A DNA stretch of 64,000 nt from Choanephora cucurbitarum (Eukaryota > Mucoromycota > Mucoromycetes > Mucorales > Choanephoraceae): the NCBI GenBank assembly GCA_025331435.1, contig JAIWNI010000017.1, positions 310,001 to 374,000 on the forward strand, read 5' to 3'. Positions 11,655 to 22,094 of the stretch are shown here, piece after piece. Under the pieces are notes generated by a model. That model did no database searches and had not been told where the DNA came from. It saw nothing but the letters and a program-made list of their open reading frames with translations. How positions within the stretch are numbered: position 1 is the first letter of the stretch; every line of letters begins with the position of its first letter. Position numbers and translations under genes: made by a program.

Positions 11655-12522
11655 ACTCTATGTCCATTCATTTGGACAACCCACAAGTCTTGTCAGGAGA
11701 TTCAACGAGCTTTACGCTCAATTCACAATGATGTTTCTCTGTTACACTCGTGGAATAATAACAATATTGTCTTAACTGTGGTCCACCTGTTCTAGGTGTG
11801 GCCCGAACAAGATGATTTCGTCTCGATTGAGTTGAAGCCGGCTTTGCTTTATTGTGTGGCCGTCTTCTTAGTTACGAGACAGACATTCTCTTTTTTAAAC
11901 ATTTCATTTATAATGAATGAGTGACTAATCTCCTTTTATCTATAGATAATAAATACTACCTTATGTCGTTTTGTTATTTTCTTATTCAATAAATACTATA
12001 TAGCTTTCTTTTTATTATTTTGTCTATGACTATTTGTTGCTGTCTGTTTAGACTTGTTCATGTTTATTGTTATATTGAGGAAGACCAATTCTGAACATCT
12101 TTGATTTGTGGCTTAGTTTCGACGATGAACTAGTTGAAATTTCATACTATTGCTAAGATGAATGAGTTACAGAGCTTACTTTGAGAGGTGTTCATCAGGC
12201 GATGCATTGGTGTACAAGTACAAATGAGAGCGATTGAGTTTCATGAACGCAAAGCTTCGCAGCAAAGGAAACTAACTTGAATATCTGCTTTCAGAGCAAG
12301 TGTTAAGACAAAAGAAATACCATTAGGATCACTTTTCAAGATGTCTTTTATTAAGAACATGTTGAGTGTTTTTGATTTACATAAACTGTTAGTGCTATTC
12401 ATTCATAGGTAAGCTGATTTGAAACCGACCAATTGTTTCAAATATGATGATCGTCGCTGCATATTAAAATAATGACGGTATCCAATATGATATCATAGTT
12501 TCGTCGATCATACATGCAAAGA

Positions 12523-12530
12523 TATAAAAA
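12523..12530 (+). promoter_or_regulatory. TATA box of the DUF4112 gene
   Basis: TATAAAAA lies 46-53 bp upstream of the ATG at 12576, with a T/C-rich leader between. Confidence 0.45.
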
Positions 12531-12575
12531 GTCAAACCAAAAAATAATTTATCTTATTTTCTCCATACACACAAT

Positions 12576-13271
12576 ATGAATTATTTTAAAGGAAAGGCTG
12601 CTGAAAGTTTACATATACCAGAAATGGTTGACACTGCTCGTGTCTATGGTACAAGATACCTTCACTCCTACAGTAAACAGTATCCCTATATGCGACAGAC
12701 ATTGCCAACAGACAACATGACAGATCGTAAAAGAAGAAAGCTTTTGAAGAAGATTGAAAGAATAGCACATTGGCTAGATAACGCAGTTCCTTATTCGCCA
12801 ATTCCTTTAGGTATCGACTCGGTTTTGGTAAGTAGTGTTTGATACGCCATACTATGCATGTATATCTGATGTAATGTTTAGGGCTTCATTCCTGTAATTG
12901 GTGGATCCATGGGTAGCTTGTTTGCTCTATACCAAGTTTATTTGTCTACAACATTCGGTATACCTCTTTGCTTATTTATGCACATGCTTATCAATATCGC
13001 CATAGACTTTATATTCAGCTTGATTCCAATTCTTGGAGGTTTCCTTCACATGTTCTATAAGGCTAATATCTATAATTATGAAGAGTTACGCAAGTACTTG
13101 GAGTCTCCTGAATATCTGGAAAGAGCACAACTAAGAGAAAGAAAACTAGCAACAGATGAAACAGCACCTGGCGAAATAACATGGACACAGCTTGGAAATG
13201 ACATAAAGAGTTGTATTCCAGTCAAGCAGATATCTGAAGCTACTAGGAGAAGCAAACTTGTAAAAAACTAA
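12576..13271 (+). CDS. DUF4112 domain membrane protein
   Basis: Two exons, 12576-12827 and 12882-13271, joined in phase 0 at GTAAGT..TTAG; 213 residues. The central part fits DUF4112: a charged lead (IERIAHWLDNAVPYSPIP), then LGIDSVLGFIPVIGGSMG and, after a hydrophobic segment, LINIAIDFIFSLIPILGGF. The paired GFIPVIGG and LIPILGGF motifs are the family hallmark and form short membrane hairpins. The C-terminal 70 residues are hydrophilic and Glu/Arg-rich (YLESPEYLERAQLRERK). Function of DUF4112 proteins is not known; fungal members are membrane proteins of about this size. A poly(A) run follows directly after the stop. Confidence 0.87.
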
Positions 13272-15104
13272 AAAAAAAAAAAAAAAGCATAACATCAAAT
13301 AAAACTCCAATTGTTTAAATGAGTAAAGGAGGATTGTAGAAGATTGTTTATGGCTTTATTCTGAAGTCAAAATGACGATATAGCTCTGATCTTTCTATGT
13401 ATATTTGTTTGTTCCAAGCGGTACGATGAGCCATTGAAAATAACATGATTCCAAAACTACATAAAGTCTATTTGTTCGTGTTTTTCTTTATTTATCATGT
13501 TGTTACGCGTGTTTTGGTAGGTCTCGAGAATCTCCATCGAAGCAACTAGCGCCTTTAGGGTGCTGCATCTTGCAAAGAAGAGAAAAAGAAGATGTGTTCG
13601 CATTGTCTGTCAAATTGTTACTTATTTTGCTACTATCTAATTGAATTGGTAGCATGTAACGAAGGTAAAGTTGCGTTTGGTTTCAAGGTTCTTGATTTGA
13701 TTTTTGGGGTATTCTTTTCTTATGGAAATGCAAATAAAAGAAAGGACATGCTGTTTAGAGTTCAGCTTGACAATGCTCAATACCTCTAGGAGTTGTTAAA
13801 GGCTACTTTTTTTTGTGAGACAAGATCCGGACATAACCTTAGTTGAATGAAAACCGGAGATGGATAAAGCTTTTGCTATCCCTACCGAATGAAACGTAAG
13901 CAGTTGATCGAGAAGTATCTATAATTGACAACTCAAGAAATGTTGTGAGCTGAGTATTCTTCATTAGTTGCGGTAACTGAATCTCTCTCTTGACAAGAAC
14001 ATTTCCTTTTTAGTTTGCTCTGCCATTATTTCCTTTCTTGATCTGTTCACCTTTCTCTTGACAATTGGTTCTACTCAATCTTTCTATTTATATGTTACCA
14101 TCCGTATTTTATTAATATAAATAGCCCTCACAATTATTTCAATATACATTATCTTTATCTAACTCAATCAATTCTGTCTCTACTTGAGTTTAATTGAAGT
14201 AATCTATTTTATTCTTTTCTATTTTGTAACAAATCTAAAGTCCATCAATCCATTTTATTTTAGAAGCAATGTGACGACAGTGGTCGCTCGATTTAACAAT
14301 GTTTAATTTAATAGTATATTCACTTTAAGATTAACAATTATTCAAATTAGGAATCGCTTCAAGCGCTAAAGCGCCATTCGCCTTCAGAATATACTCAGTA
14401 TAAGAGTAGAATATCAACACTCTTAAATAAAGCAGCCATTGTAGTGTTTACCAAACACATACTATGTATTTGTATTAGCAACAAAACAACCCGTTTATCG
14501 TAGAATGTGCAATGAGATCTACGTGCTTCGACCATAAGGTCTTTGAACAAAAAGTGAACGCATCTTTACTTATAAGATGAGGTCTTCGGCTCCTTTTGAC
14601 TAACAGATCATTCATTTTTGGTTGTACAAACTACGTTGCTTTCAGCATCTTCCTATGAAAAATACAGAAAATGGTGTGACAAAGGAATCTTAACTAACTG
14701 CCAATGCTTTAATGTCATTATATCATTAGCACCATTACTTTGCCATCACAGGTGAAGCATTTGCGTCGTAATCCTTCGACGTCTTTCTTTTTCAAGCAAA
14801 ACCAATTTGTTTGGCCAAAACATACAGCTTTCTACTAACACACAGTCATTTAATCTTTGTGCCTGTAATCCGATTGTTTTATTAGGGCACAAAGCTTTGT
14901 GACCATGATGAATGATGAATGATGCAAGAGTGAATTTGAACAAGTCACTCTGACTGCCAAGAAAAAAGAAATAGAGAATGAAGTTATCAACAATCCTTCA
15001 GTGAAATGTAGAGTCAATTCGTTTGAAAGTGACATTTGAGTGTTGAGTTATTGTGACAAATAATTCTACTTTAAGCGAAATGTGAGTTAAAAATATGCCT
15101 GTTT

Positions 15105-15142
15105 CCATATTAGGTTGCCGGCCGTGTCAGACCCTAATATGG
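15105..15142. promoter_or_regulatory. Paired CArG boxes (SRF/Mcm1-type MADS sites)
   Basis: CCATATTAGG at 15105-15114 and its reverse complement CCTAATATGG at 15133-15142. Both match CC(A/T)6GG exactly, and CCATATTAGG is the core of the classic serum response element. The two are separated by 18 bp containing GCCGGC, so they also form a 10-bp perfect stem. They lie about 620 bp upstream of the zinc-finger start. Confidence 0.6.
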
Positions 15143-15583
15143 TAATTCATACCTATCATAACACGATTTTTTTTCTAAGAATCAATGTCTCCCCCTCTCT
15201 CATATTTTTTTCTTGAGCCAAATGAAGAAGCATATTTTGAAGAATAAAAAGAAAAGAGAAAACGCGGTTAAAAAATCCCCAAGCAGAAAAAGAAGAGAAT
15301 ACGTGTTTTCTTGAGAGAATAAAGAAAGAATTCAAAGAAACAATATTTACTACTAGAATTGTACCATGCAGCCCAGCTATTAGGAGTAGTTGCTGCGAGA
15401 TTTTGAGTCAAATGCCCAATTAGATAGGGTGGTACATACTCAGTTGCCGTCAAGAACCTTCACATCAACATACAAACAATCGTCAAATAAACTGACGCAC
15501 CTCAATATTGAAAAATTTGTGACTCATTTCTAAGTTGTACAGAATTACAAATCGTTTCTATTTGCTGCGCACATTCGGACAAG

Positions 15584-15591
15584 TATAAATA
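15584..15591 (+). promoter_or_regulatory. TATA box of the C2H2 gene
   Basis: TATAAATA 168-175 bp upstream of the ATG at 15759, followed by a long T/C-rich leader at about 15609-15660, as in strongly expressed fungal genes. Confidence 0.45.
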
Positions 15592-15758
15592 GTAAACACT
15601 AGTGCGGTTTTTCCCTCTTTTTTTTTCTCTTTCTTTTTTATCCTATCTATTTCTTGTATACCCTCTAATTCTTCTGAAGAAAGAGATACAAAGACCTTAT
15701 TTATTTCATTCTGTGTTTATCTGCATTCAACCGCATTCAACCATCATCCACTGTTAAT

Positions 15759-16925
15759 ATGTCTTCCACCACTAACTTCAACTACCAAGAACTTCAAGAC
15801 TTCTTGTTTGAATCCCCCATTGATACCAACACCAAGGCTGAGCCTTCTAAAACTGAACAATTCGACTTTTCTGAAGTCTGGCAAGACCTCCATGGTGAGT
15901 TTCATTCAACATCTGAATTTGTTGAAGAATGTAGACTGATTGTCATAAAAAACAATGTAGCCAAAACTATTGAAGATTCCCATATGGAACACAACAACCT
16001 TTCTACCTTTGTGGGTGATATCACTCCTGCTGCTGCTGCTATCGTAGCTGCTGAGGAATCCCCTATGATGGCCACTCCCTTTTTAGATCACTCTTGTATG
16101 AACACTCCCTTCACGCCTGCAACTATTTTCACGCCCAGTGTCAATCAGTTTCATGATACACCCTATTATTCGCCTTATATTGAGTCTAATGGGTTCAATA
16201 TGACAACATATCCTGAAGTCCAGACCAACGACGATTCTGTAGATAAATACCTCAAAAACGATGTTTCCTGGCAACTGACCACTATGGTATCACAAACTCC
16301 CATTTTGTCCGCTAACGACTTGTTTGGATCATTGCAAAACGATCCTGCTCAGCTTTTACTGGACTCTACTAAAGTATCAGCTGACAACTCGTCTGACTCT
16401 CTCTTCCCTCCTCTTCCTTCCTCTGAAAACAATCAGCAGGATGCTATCTCCTATTCTTTAAATAACGACATTGTCTACGACCCTCAAGCCTTAGATGCTT
16501 CCAACCTCTTTGATGATCATTTGTTTGACATCCCTGAAGCCGATACATTTATTCAACCCTCCACTCATTTAAATAACAAGCGCAAATATGAAGACCTTCA
16601 AGCCAATAAGCCTACAACTAAGCGTACAAAACTCTCCACTCAATCACAAGATGAAGAACAGCGTCGATTCAAATGCGATCAGTGCAATGCCACATTCAAC
16701 CGTCGCTATAATCTTGGTACTCATATCAAAACACATGACAAGAATAGAGTGAAAGATTTTGCTTGTACATTATGCCAAAAACCCTTTGATCGTAAACACG
16801 ATTTATCAAGACATGTAGCTACCGTGCACAATGGTGAACGTGCCCATAAGTGCTCGGTATGCACCTCTACTTTCAGCAGAAAAGATGCCCTTGTACGTCA
16901 CCAAATTCAAAAGCATGCTGTCTAA
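15759..16925 (+). CDS. C2H2 zinc-finger transcription factor, Crz1/Azf1-like
   Basis: Nuclear DNA-binding regulator. The frame is open for 388 codons, but 15895-15960 (GTGAGT..GACTGAT..GTAG, 66 nt) looks like an in-frame, stop-free intron; splicing gives 366 residues. The C-terminal 86 residues hold three C2H2 fingers: FKCDQCNATFNRRYNLGTH, FACTLCQKPFDRKHDLSRH and HKCSVCTSTFSRKDALVRH. The RRYNLGTHIKTH / DRKHDLSRH pair is the arrangement seen in Crz1-type calcineurin-responsive factors and in Azf1/Ace2. The long N-terminal region is Ser/Thr/Pro/Asn-rich and acidic, as expected for an activation domain, with a basic patch KRKYE..KRTKL before the fingers that could be a nuclear signal. No clear calcineurin PxIxIT docking motif was spotted, so the Crz1 link rests only on the fingers. 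Confidence 0.9.
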   Translation: MSSTTNFNYQELQDFLFESPIDTNTKAEPSKTEQFDFSEVWQDLHGEFHSTSEFVEECRLIVIKNNVAKTIEDSHMEHNNLSTFVGDITPAAAAIVAAEESPMMATPFLDHSCMNTPFTPATIFTPSVNQFHDTPYYSPYIESNGFNMTTYPEVQTNDDSVDKYLKNDVSWQLTTMVSQTPILSANDLFGSLQNDPAQLLLDSTKVSADNSSDSLFPPLPSSENNQQDAISYSLNNDIVYDPQALDASNLFDDHLFDIPEADTFIQPSTHLNNKRKYEDLQANKPTTKRTKLSTQSQDEEQRRFKCDQCNATFNRRYNLGTHIKTHDKNRVKDFACTLCQKPFDRKHDLSRHVATVHNGERAHKCSVCTSTFSRKDALVRHQIQKHAV

Positions 16926-17051
16926 GCTTTTTTCTATTTATTTTTTTTGTATATTCGAACTTATTTATTTTTGTACATTTTTCCCTTTTTATGAATGATA
17001 TTAAACTTGTATGTTTTTTCATTAAATGATAGCTATTTATTACAACGGTAT

Positions 17052-18851
17052 TTAAAGCATTACTAAACCAATCTTATGCTTTGGAACATCAGGGCATCTC
17101 CAATTATACATGTAGTAGTTCAAATAACCATCACCATTACCAAACTTTTGTTCCTCAACAAACTTTGCATTGTCCATCAAATCAAGTGTGTTGACAACAT
17201 CGAAATCAGCCTAAAAGTTAAGAAAAAAATTAGGTTTAATGTTATCACTTTGATTTCTTTTCTTTTACCTTTTTAGCTAATACTAAAGCGTCGGCAATCA
17301 ATTGATTTAATCGCTTTTCAATCAATGTTTCCTTTTCTTGGTCATCTACATTTTCAGGAACAGTAACAGCATAATAAAACATATAAGCTGCATTCAAGGT
17401 GGAGTGCTTGGGGTTACCAATCACAGTGCTGGGAAGTGAATAAAATGAAAAGACATCCGTAATCTTCTTATCAGCACCTTCAACCACATAACTCCAGACA
17501 ACTTTTTCATGAGGCAAAATCCAATGTTCAACATCAGCATCTGTTTCAAAGACAGGAGAAAAGTCGAATCGAGAAAGGTATTTGTTGAGCAATTCACGAA
17601 CTTGAGGCACATCTTCTTTGCGCATCTCTCTTAAGCCAGCTGTACTTGTAATTTCGGGCACTTTGTAGTTTTTGATCATACGCGATAAAGTAGATCGAGG
17701 TGGAACACGAGAAAAGTTACATTCAACCAACTTCTTGGGATTAAGTGAACGGTGGTAGTAACTTGAAGAAAAAGAAATTGAGTGTCCCTTCCTTTGTTAA
17801 TCTTGAAATCAAAACTTACCGACAAGTAGAGACAGGCTTAGGAAGTACAACACCACCTGTGTATACAGCTTGGAAAACGCCTTCAATATGGCTTCTACGA
17901 GTAATTTCCTTGATAAGGACTGGCGCCAAACGCTTTGATCTCAATTTCTTGTGAACACACAAAAAATTGACTTCTGTCAGATGATGTACACTATCCACAT
18001 AACATGTCAATTCGTTTGCCTTTGGCCCCTTTTGTATTGACTTACTGTTCATATGTTCTCAAGGTAACAGGAACGCCACTGATGAAAGCAACAAGCTTCT
18101 TGTTGGAAGCAACACGAACACCAACCAACCAAGATTGCTTCCAATTGGGAGGCAACAAAGCCCTAAAAACTAAAATGAGTGTCTAAACACCCTTTCTACG
18201 CGTTGTTTTTCTATCTATTACCATTTCAAGAATTCAGCAGAATAATCAAATCTGAACTGAGCTTCATCATCTTCAACGTAGTTAAAAGTCAAGAGATCAT
18301 AGAGTTCTTTCACCTAAATCCAAAGAAAGTTGAATACACGCTCCATCATATTGTCTCTCTCTCTCTCTTACTTGTTTCTCATCACTCATATCGATTTCAC
18401 ACCACTCAAATTCCTTTGGTAAAGGCATAGGTTCCTTTCTGATTTCATCATAAGGGGTATCAGGTTCAATAGGACCAGATGCATCAATGTTTTCCTCTAT
18501 ACGATTGTCAAGCAAGGTTTTTAACAAAAGAAGAAATGGTTTTCACCCACTCTTAAACTATAACATACCATAAGCAGGAACAGGCTGTGTTTTCCAAAAC
18601 TGATGACTTCCGAGGTCTTTAGCTCCCTTTGTCTTTATCTTTCCAGCTCTTTCCAACAATGCCATGCTCTCCATCATTTGTCGAAGTTGAGTTTTTAAAG
18701 CTTCAGCTTGTTGGGGATCTGAAGGACCAGCAGCAGCAGTAGCAGAAGGGTTCTTCATCAGCTGCTTTACTTTCTTACTTAAGACAAGTTTGTCAACTTT
18801 TTTGGCAAGATCTTGAATTTCTTTTTCGGTAGGTTGTTTGTCGCCAGACAT
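17052..18851 (-). CDS. Glycylpeptide N-tetradecanoyltransferase (N-myristoyltransferase)
   Basis: Transfers myristate from myristoyl-CoA to N-terminal glycine of target proteins in the cytosol. Seven exons: 18851-18569, 18496-18372, 18313-18222, 18162-18046, 17990-17820, 17761-17269 and 17210-17052; 479 residues, normal for the family. Clear landmarks: [12 protein letters not shown] at the catalytic core entry, [31 protein letters not shown], the signature [38 protein letters not shown], and the C-terminal GLVML whose carboxylate acts as catalytic base. The N-terminal 90 residues are Lys-rich, the usual ribosome-associating extension. All phases agree. It is convergent with the zinc-finger gene, with only 126 bp between the two stop codons, so the 3' UTRs probably overlap. 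Confidence 0.97.
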
Positions 18852-20196
18852 GGTGAAGTGATAAAGGGGGAAAAAGAAAAGGAAAAAATAAAAGAACCTG
18901 AAAGAATATTTAAACTTAAATTTTAATTGGTTATGTGACTTCCACGTAAAAACTAAGTAACTATGAAACCAAAGATGATAGCCATAGTGATGTGGTTATG
19001 GCTCATTGTAAGTGCGATAAAATTGGAGAAGACATGCTCTTTGTTTGGAAGTTTATATCTTTTTTTGAAATCAAAGGGGTAAAGAAACAAGAAAAAAAAG
19101 AAGGAGTCTTGAGTGCGAATGTCTGTCGTCATTGTATTACATTGTTTCATTATGTAAACGGTGAAGCTTATCGAGATTACTAAGCTATTAGCTAGATTAG
19201 CTTAAGAGCTAAAGCCATTGCCTTCAAAATCTTGGAGGCGGAATCGAGATCTTGACTGAGAAAGGTTTACATATGGCACTTCATTTTGCAGGAATGAAAT
19301 CACATTTAATTTGGCTCTCTCTATTGAATACAGTTCTTTTGTTATCAATACTGCTCAGTTCAGATCCAGTGTTGCTCATATAATGCCTTCAGAAATTGCT
19401 CTATATTAAGTAGCTTTTTTTGGTTGAATAAAGTGTGCATGTACGATTAGATACATAGTGAATAAATCGTCGGTCATATAGCAACATAGAAGACACAGCC
19501 TCACGGCAAAATTCTTCTCCTGTCCATTTTTCTTTATATTCGGTAACAAAATAGAAAAGAAGGGAAAACTATGTTGGTGCATTTACACCAACAAACTTAA
19601 ATTATGATTTCATTCGATTCTTTTATCAGAGGAAAAACGTATAGCCATAACGAAAATTAGAAGAAATGTGCCATTGAATTGCTTAATACAGTAATGGAAG
19701 CTAAAGAGGGGAGAGCACAACTTATTATTTGGTAAGAGAAAAAACTTTGATAGCTCCAAGACAGCTTTGTTGAATCGTTTGCATATTATCTTCGAAACTA
19801 GAAAAGGAAAAGACCCTTCTTTTTTATTCTGATATATGTAGATAGTATAGTTTTTTATGTCAGAAATACGTATCCAGTCTCGGATCAAGACGAAATATCA
19901 ATTATCCATAGCAATGCGCCTTCTTCTCTACTTATTCTTTTTCTTAATCTATGGCGGTAGAGAAGAGAGCAAACGATCAATTGCACAAACTTTTGTCTTT
20001 AAACCCTGTAGTGTTTGAATAAAGAAACATGCCACTTTTTTTAATGTTTATCCTGCTTAACCGGACCGGACTGTCAAATCGCTTCTTACAAATAATTCTA
20101 GCCCAATCATATTTTAGTAGGGGGTGTTCCTTTTTATATAAAGCAAAACCCGATGATTTTGATTTTCTCTTTTTTTCAATAGAAACCCTAATAACC
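18852..20196. other. Divergent promoter region, 1.3 kb
   Basis: Between N-myristoyltransferase (-) and Rcf2-like gene (+). Contains a second copy of the diverged 36-bp repeat (19200-19233) and the TATA box of the Rcf2-like gene. Open frames here are short and unrelated to known families. Confidence 0.5.
20135..20142 (+). promoter_or_regulatory. TATA box of the Rcf2-like gene
   Basis: TATATAAA about 55-62 bp upstream of the ATG at 20197; AGGGGGT, similar to a stress element core, lies just before it at about 20118. Confidence 0.45.
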
Positions 20197-20960
20197 ATGA
20201 CTAAATACTTAACAGCCGAACAAGAAAAAACTAGAGATCAAATCTACTACAAAAGCGGTGCCAAGGGTGCCCTCATTGGTCTTGGTCTCGGTGCTGTAGC
20301 TACTGCATTTGTCCTCAAAAGATCACCTGAATTCAGAGCTTTGAGTAGACCTCTTCAATCTATCATGGCGGCCTCCAGTAAGTAATACATTATAATAAAG
20401 ATTGAGAGACTTAAAAGAAGAGAAGTGCTGACAAACATCTCTTATTTTTAAGCTACTACTGCCGGTTTTTTGTTTGCTTCTGATAAAGCTTCGCAAGAAT
20501 TTGAAAACCGTGAGCTTGGCTACGCTGATGAAGATATGATTGCTGCTTTACGTAGAGATAAAAAGCCTCAAGACAACTTGTCTTCATTCGATAGATCCAT
20601 GCAATACTTGAACACCAATCGTTGGTCTGTTATTGGTAAAGTCATTTGCTGTTTAAAGAAGTATAAACGAGTTTTTATTTACATTTTGAACATACAGGTT
20701 TATCTTGGGCTGTGTCAATGGCTGGTGCCTTGGGTCTCAGTTTCTCTAACAGATATCTTACTACACAACAAAAGCTTGTTCAAGCACGTATGTATGCTCA
20801 AGCCGTCACAATTGCTGTTTTGATGGCCTCTGCTGGTGTTTCTATCTATGTGGGTGACGATGGCAAGGACCGTAAGGAAGAGCCTGACGCACAATTGAGA
20901 GCTGTTCTTGCCCTTCCTGATAACTCAGAACCCAAGATGGTCAAGCAAACCTCCAACTAA
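20197..20960 (+). CDS. HIG1-domain respiratory supercomplex factor, Rcf2-like
   Basis: Mitochondrial inner-membrane protein that associates with cytochrome c oxidase and III-IV supercomplexes. Three exons: 20197-20377, 20453-20635 and 20698-20960; 208 residues, about the length of Rcf2. The N-terminal half has a helical hairpin (GALIGLGLGAVATAFVL, then SIMAASTTTAGFLFASDK), and the C-terminal half has the HIG1-like hairpin: NRWSVIGLSWAVSMAGAL, then RMYAQAVTIAVLMASAGV. The motif TQQKLVQARMYAQ resembles the HIG1 (Q/I)X3(R/H)XRX3Q signature (Q-KLVQAR-MYAQ). Two hairpins point to Rcf2 rather than the shorter Rcf1. It converges on the NDUFA8 gene, another respiratory chain component. Confidence 0.86.
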
Positions 20961-21501
20961 ACCCTCTCAATTCATTCCCGTTTCTACTCATAGACTTTTT
21001 CTATTCTCATGTCACATATCTCCTTTCCATAAATGCACATACTCTTTTTCCTGTAATTAAAAGAAATTTTACTTTTTCTACTTTACTGCCTAAACCTCAA
21101 GTGGAAGATTTTGACATAATCATGATGAAATAATGCTGATTAAAAAATATGGCTTTTGATTTTTCTCAAAAGTCAACTAAATATGTATAAGTTTAGTGAG
21201 TTTTGAGCGTTAACATGGCATCACTGACTTGGCTTTTTTTTAGAAAATAAAAAATTACCCAATTCATGCATTTTACTACATTGATTTTCTGTAGTTCATG
21301 AACTCTCTGTACTGTTGTCAATTCTATGAAGAAAGCTCTAAGATTTTGTCTTATCCTTCCAGTACACACAAACACGTTCTGTAAATAATAGAAAAGAAAA
21401 AAGACATTCTATTCAACTGGCTTCTTTGCTGCAAATCCACACATGCACATTCCAAAAGGTGACAACGTTTATGATTTATGTCAAAAACTACAAAAAAGGA
21501 T
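20961..21501. other. Shared 3' interval between Rcf2-like and NDUFA8-like genes
   Basis: 540 bp between two convergent stop codons. AT-rich with an AATTAAAAG-type polyadenylation region at about 21053; nothing else seen. Confidence 0.45.
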
Positions 21502-22094
21502 CTATTTCAAGTGCTTCTTCATGACAGGGTTCTTCTTTTCATGAATTTGATCTTGACCTTCTGGAGAACCGGGAATTCTCTTTTTCAAACCCTAAGAAAG
21601 AAAGCGATGAGTCCTAACTGTATAGCGTGTTTTGCTTATTTCTTGCTTACCAATTTCTCAAATACACATGTGTTCATGGCGCGCTCAGGAGTACGACAAG
21701 CAAATAAATCTTGGTTGTTGTTCTCTAAACACTTCCAGTGAGCTTCGAATTCCTTTCCACAGTTTTCTCTAAGCTTGGAAATCCTATCAAATAAGGTGGT
21801 ATTATTAGACGCAAATTCCTTTCGTTTGAATATCTACATCTCTATTTACAAGTCAATAGCACAACGAGTAACCTTTCTGCCTTCAGCGAGACAATGCTTA
21901 GGATCGTTGTTTTCGTTCTTACAGAGCATAAAGTCATCGTTGTATTCTCTACAGTATTCGCCAATGAAGAAAGAAGCACTCTTCAAAGGTGCTGATGTAG
22001 CACCAACTTCGTCGACTTTAGGAATAGAGTCAGGAAGAGGGGTGGGATCGACAAATTTAGTGTGTGTGAAGGTGGCTTCTTGGTTGGAGGACAT
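21502..22094 (-). CDS. NADH:ubiquinone oxidoreductase subunit NDUFA8 (quadruple CX9C)
   Basis: Accessory subunit of mitochondrial complex I on the intermembrane-space side, imported by the Mia40 route. Three exons: 22094-21850, 21783-21651 and 21591-21502; 155 residues. It carries four CX9C motifs, the mark of NDUFA8/PGIV: CREYNDDFMLC, CLAEGRKVTRC, CGKEFEAHWKC and CRTPERAMNTC, each with exactly nine residues between cysteines. The C-terminus GLKKRIPGSPEGQDQIHEKK also fits the family. The ATG at 22094 (MSSNQEATF) was chosen over upstream sense codons because those lie in leader sequence. Convergent with the Rcf2-like gene, so two respiratory-chain genes share one 3' interval. Confidence 0.93.

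Larger units (their letters stand above)
11323..12575. other. Divergent promoter region with microsatellite
   Basis: Lies between the TFIIIC-type gene (-) and the DUF4112 gene (+), so both are transcribed away from it. It holds the TTTTA repeat and, at about 11690-11890, a stretch with moderately protein-like frames but no usable start codon. No gene is called. Confidence 0.5.
13272..15758. other. Intergenic region, 2.5 kb, upstream of zinc-finger factor
   Basis: No convincing gene. It holds a diverged dispersed repeat (14356-14392), a pair of CArG boxes (15105-15142), and the core promoter of the zinc-finger gene. Unusually long upstream regions are common for fungal regulator genes. Confidence 0.5.

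Noticed and set aside
11511..11795. Open frame through the TTTTA array ending in a helical-looking segment
   Set aside because: The array encodes a Phe/Tyr/Ile/Leu artefact. The tail (QEIQRALRSIHNDV) looks protein-like, but no upstream ATG or supporting splice chain was found, so I cannot support a gene.
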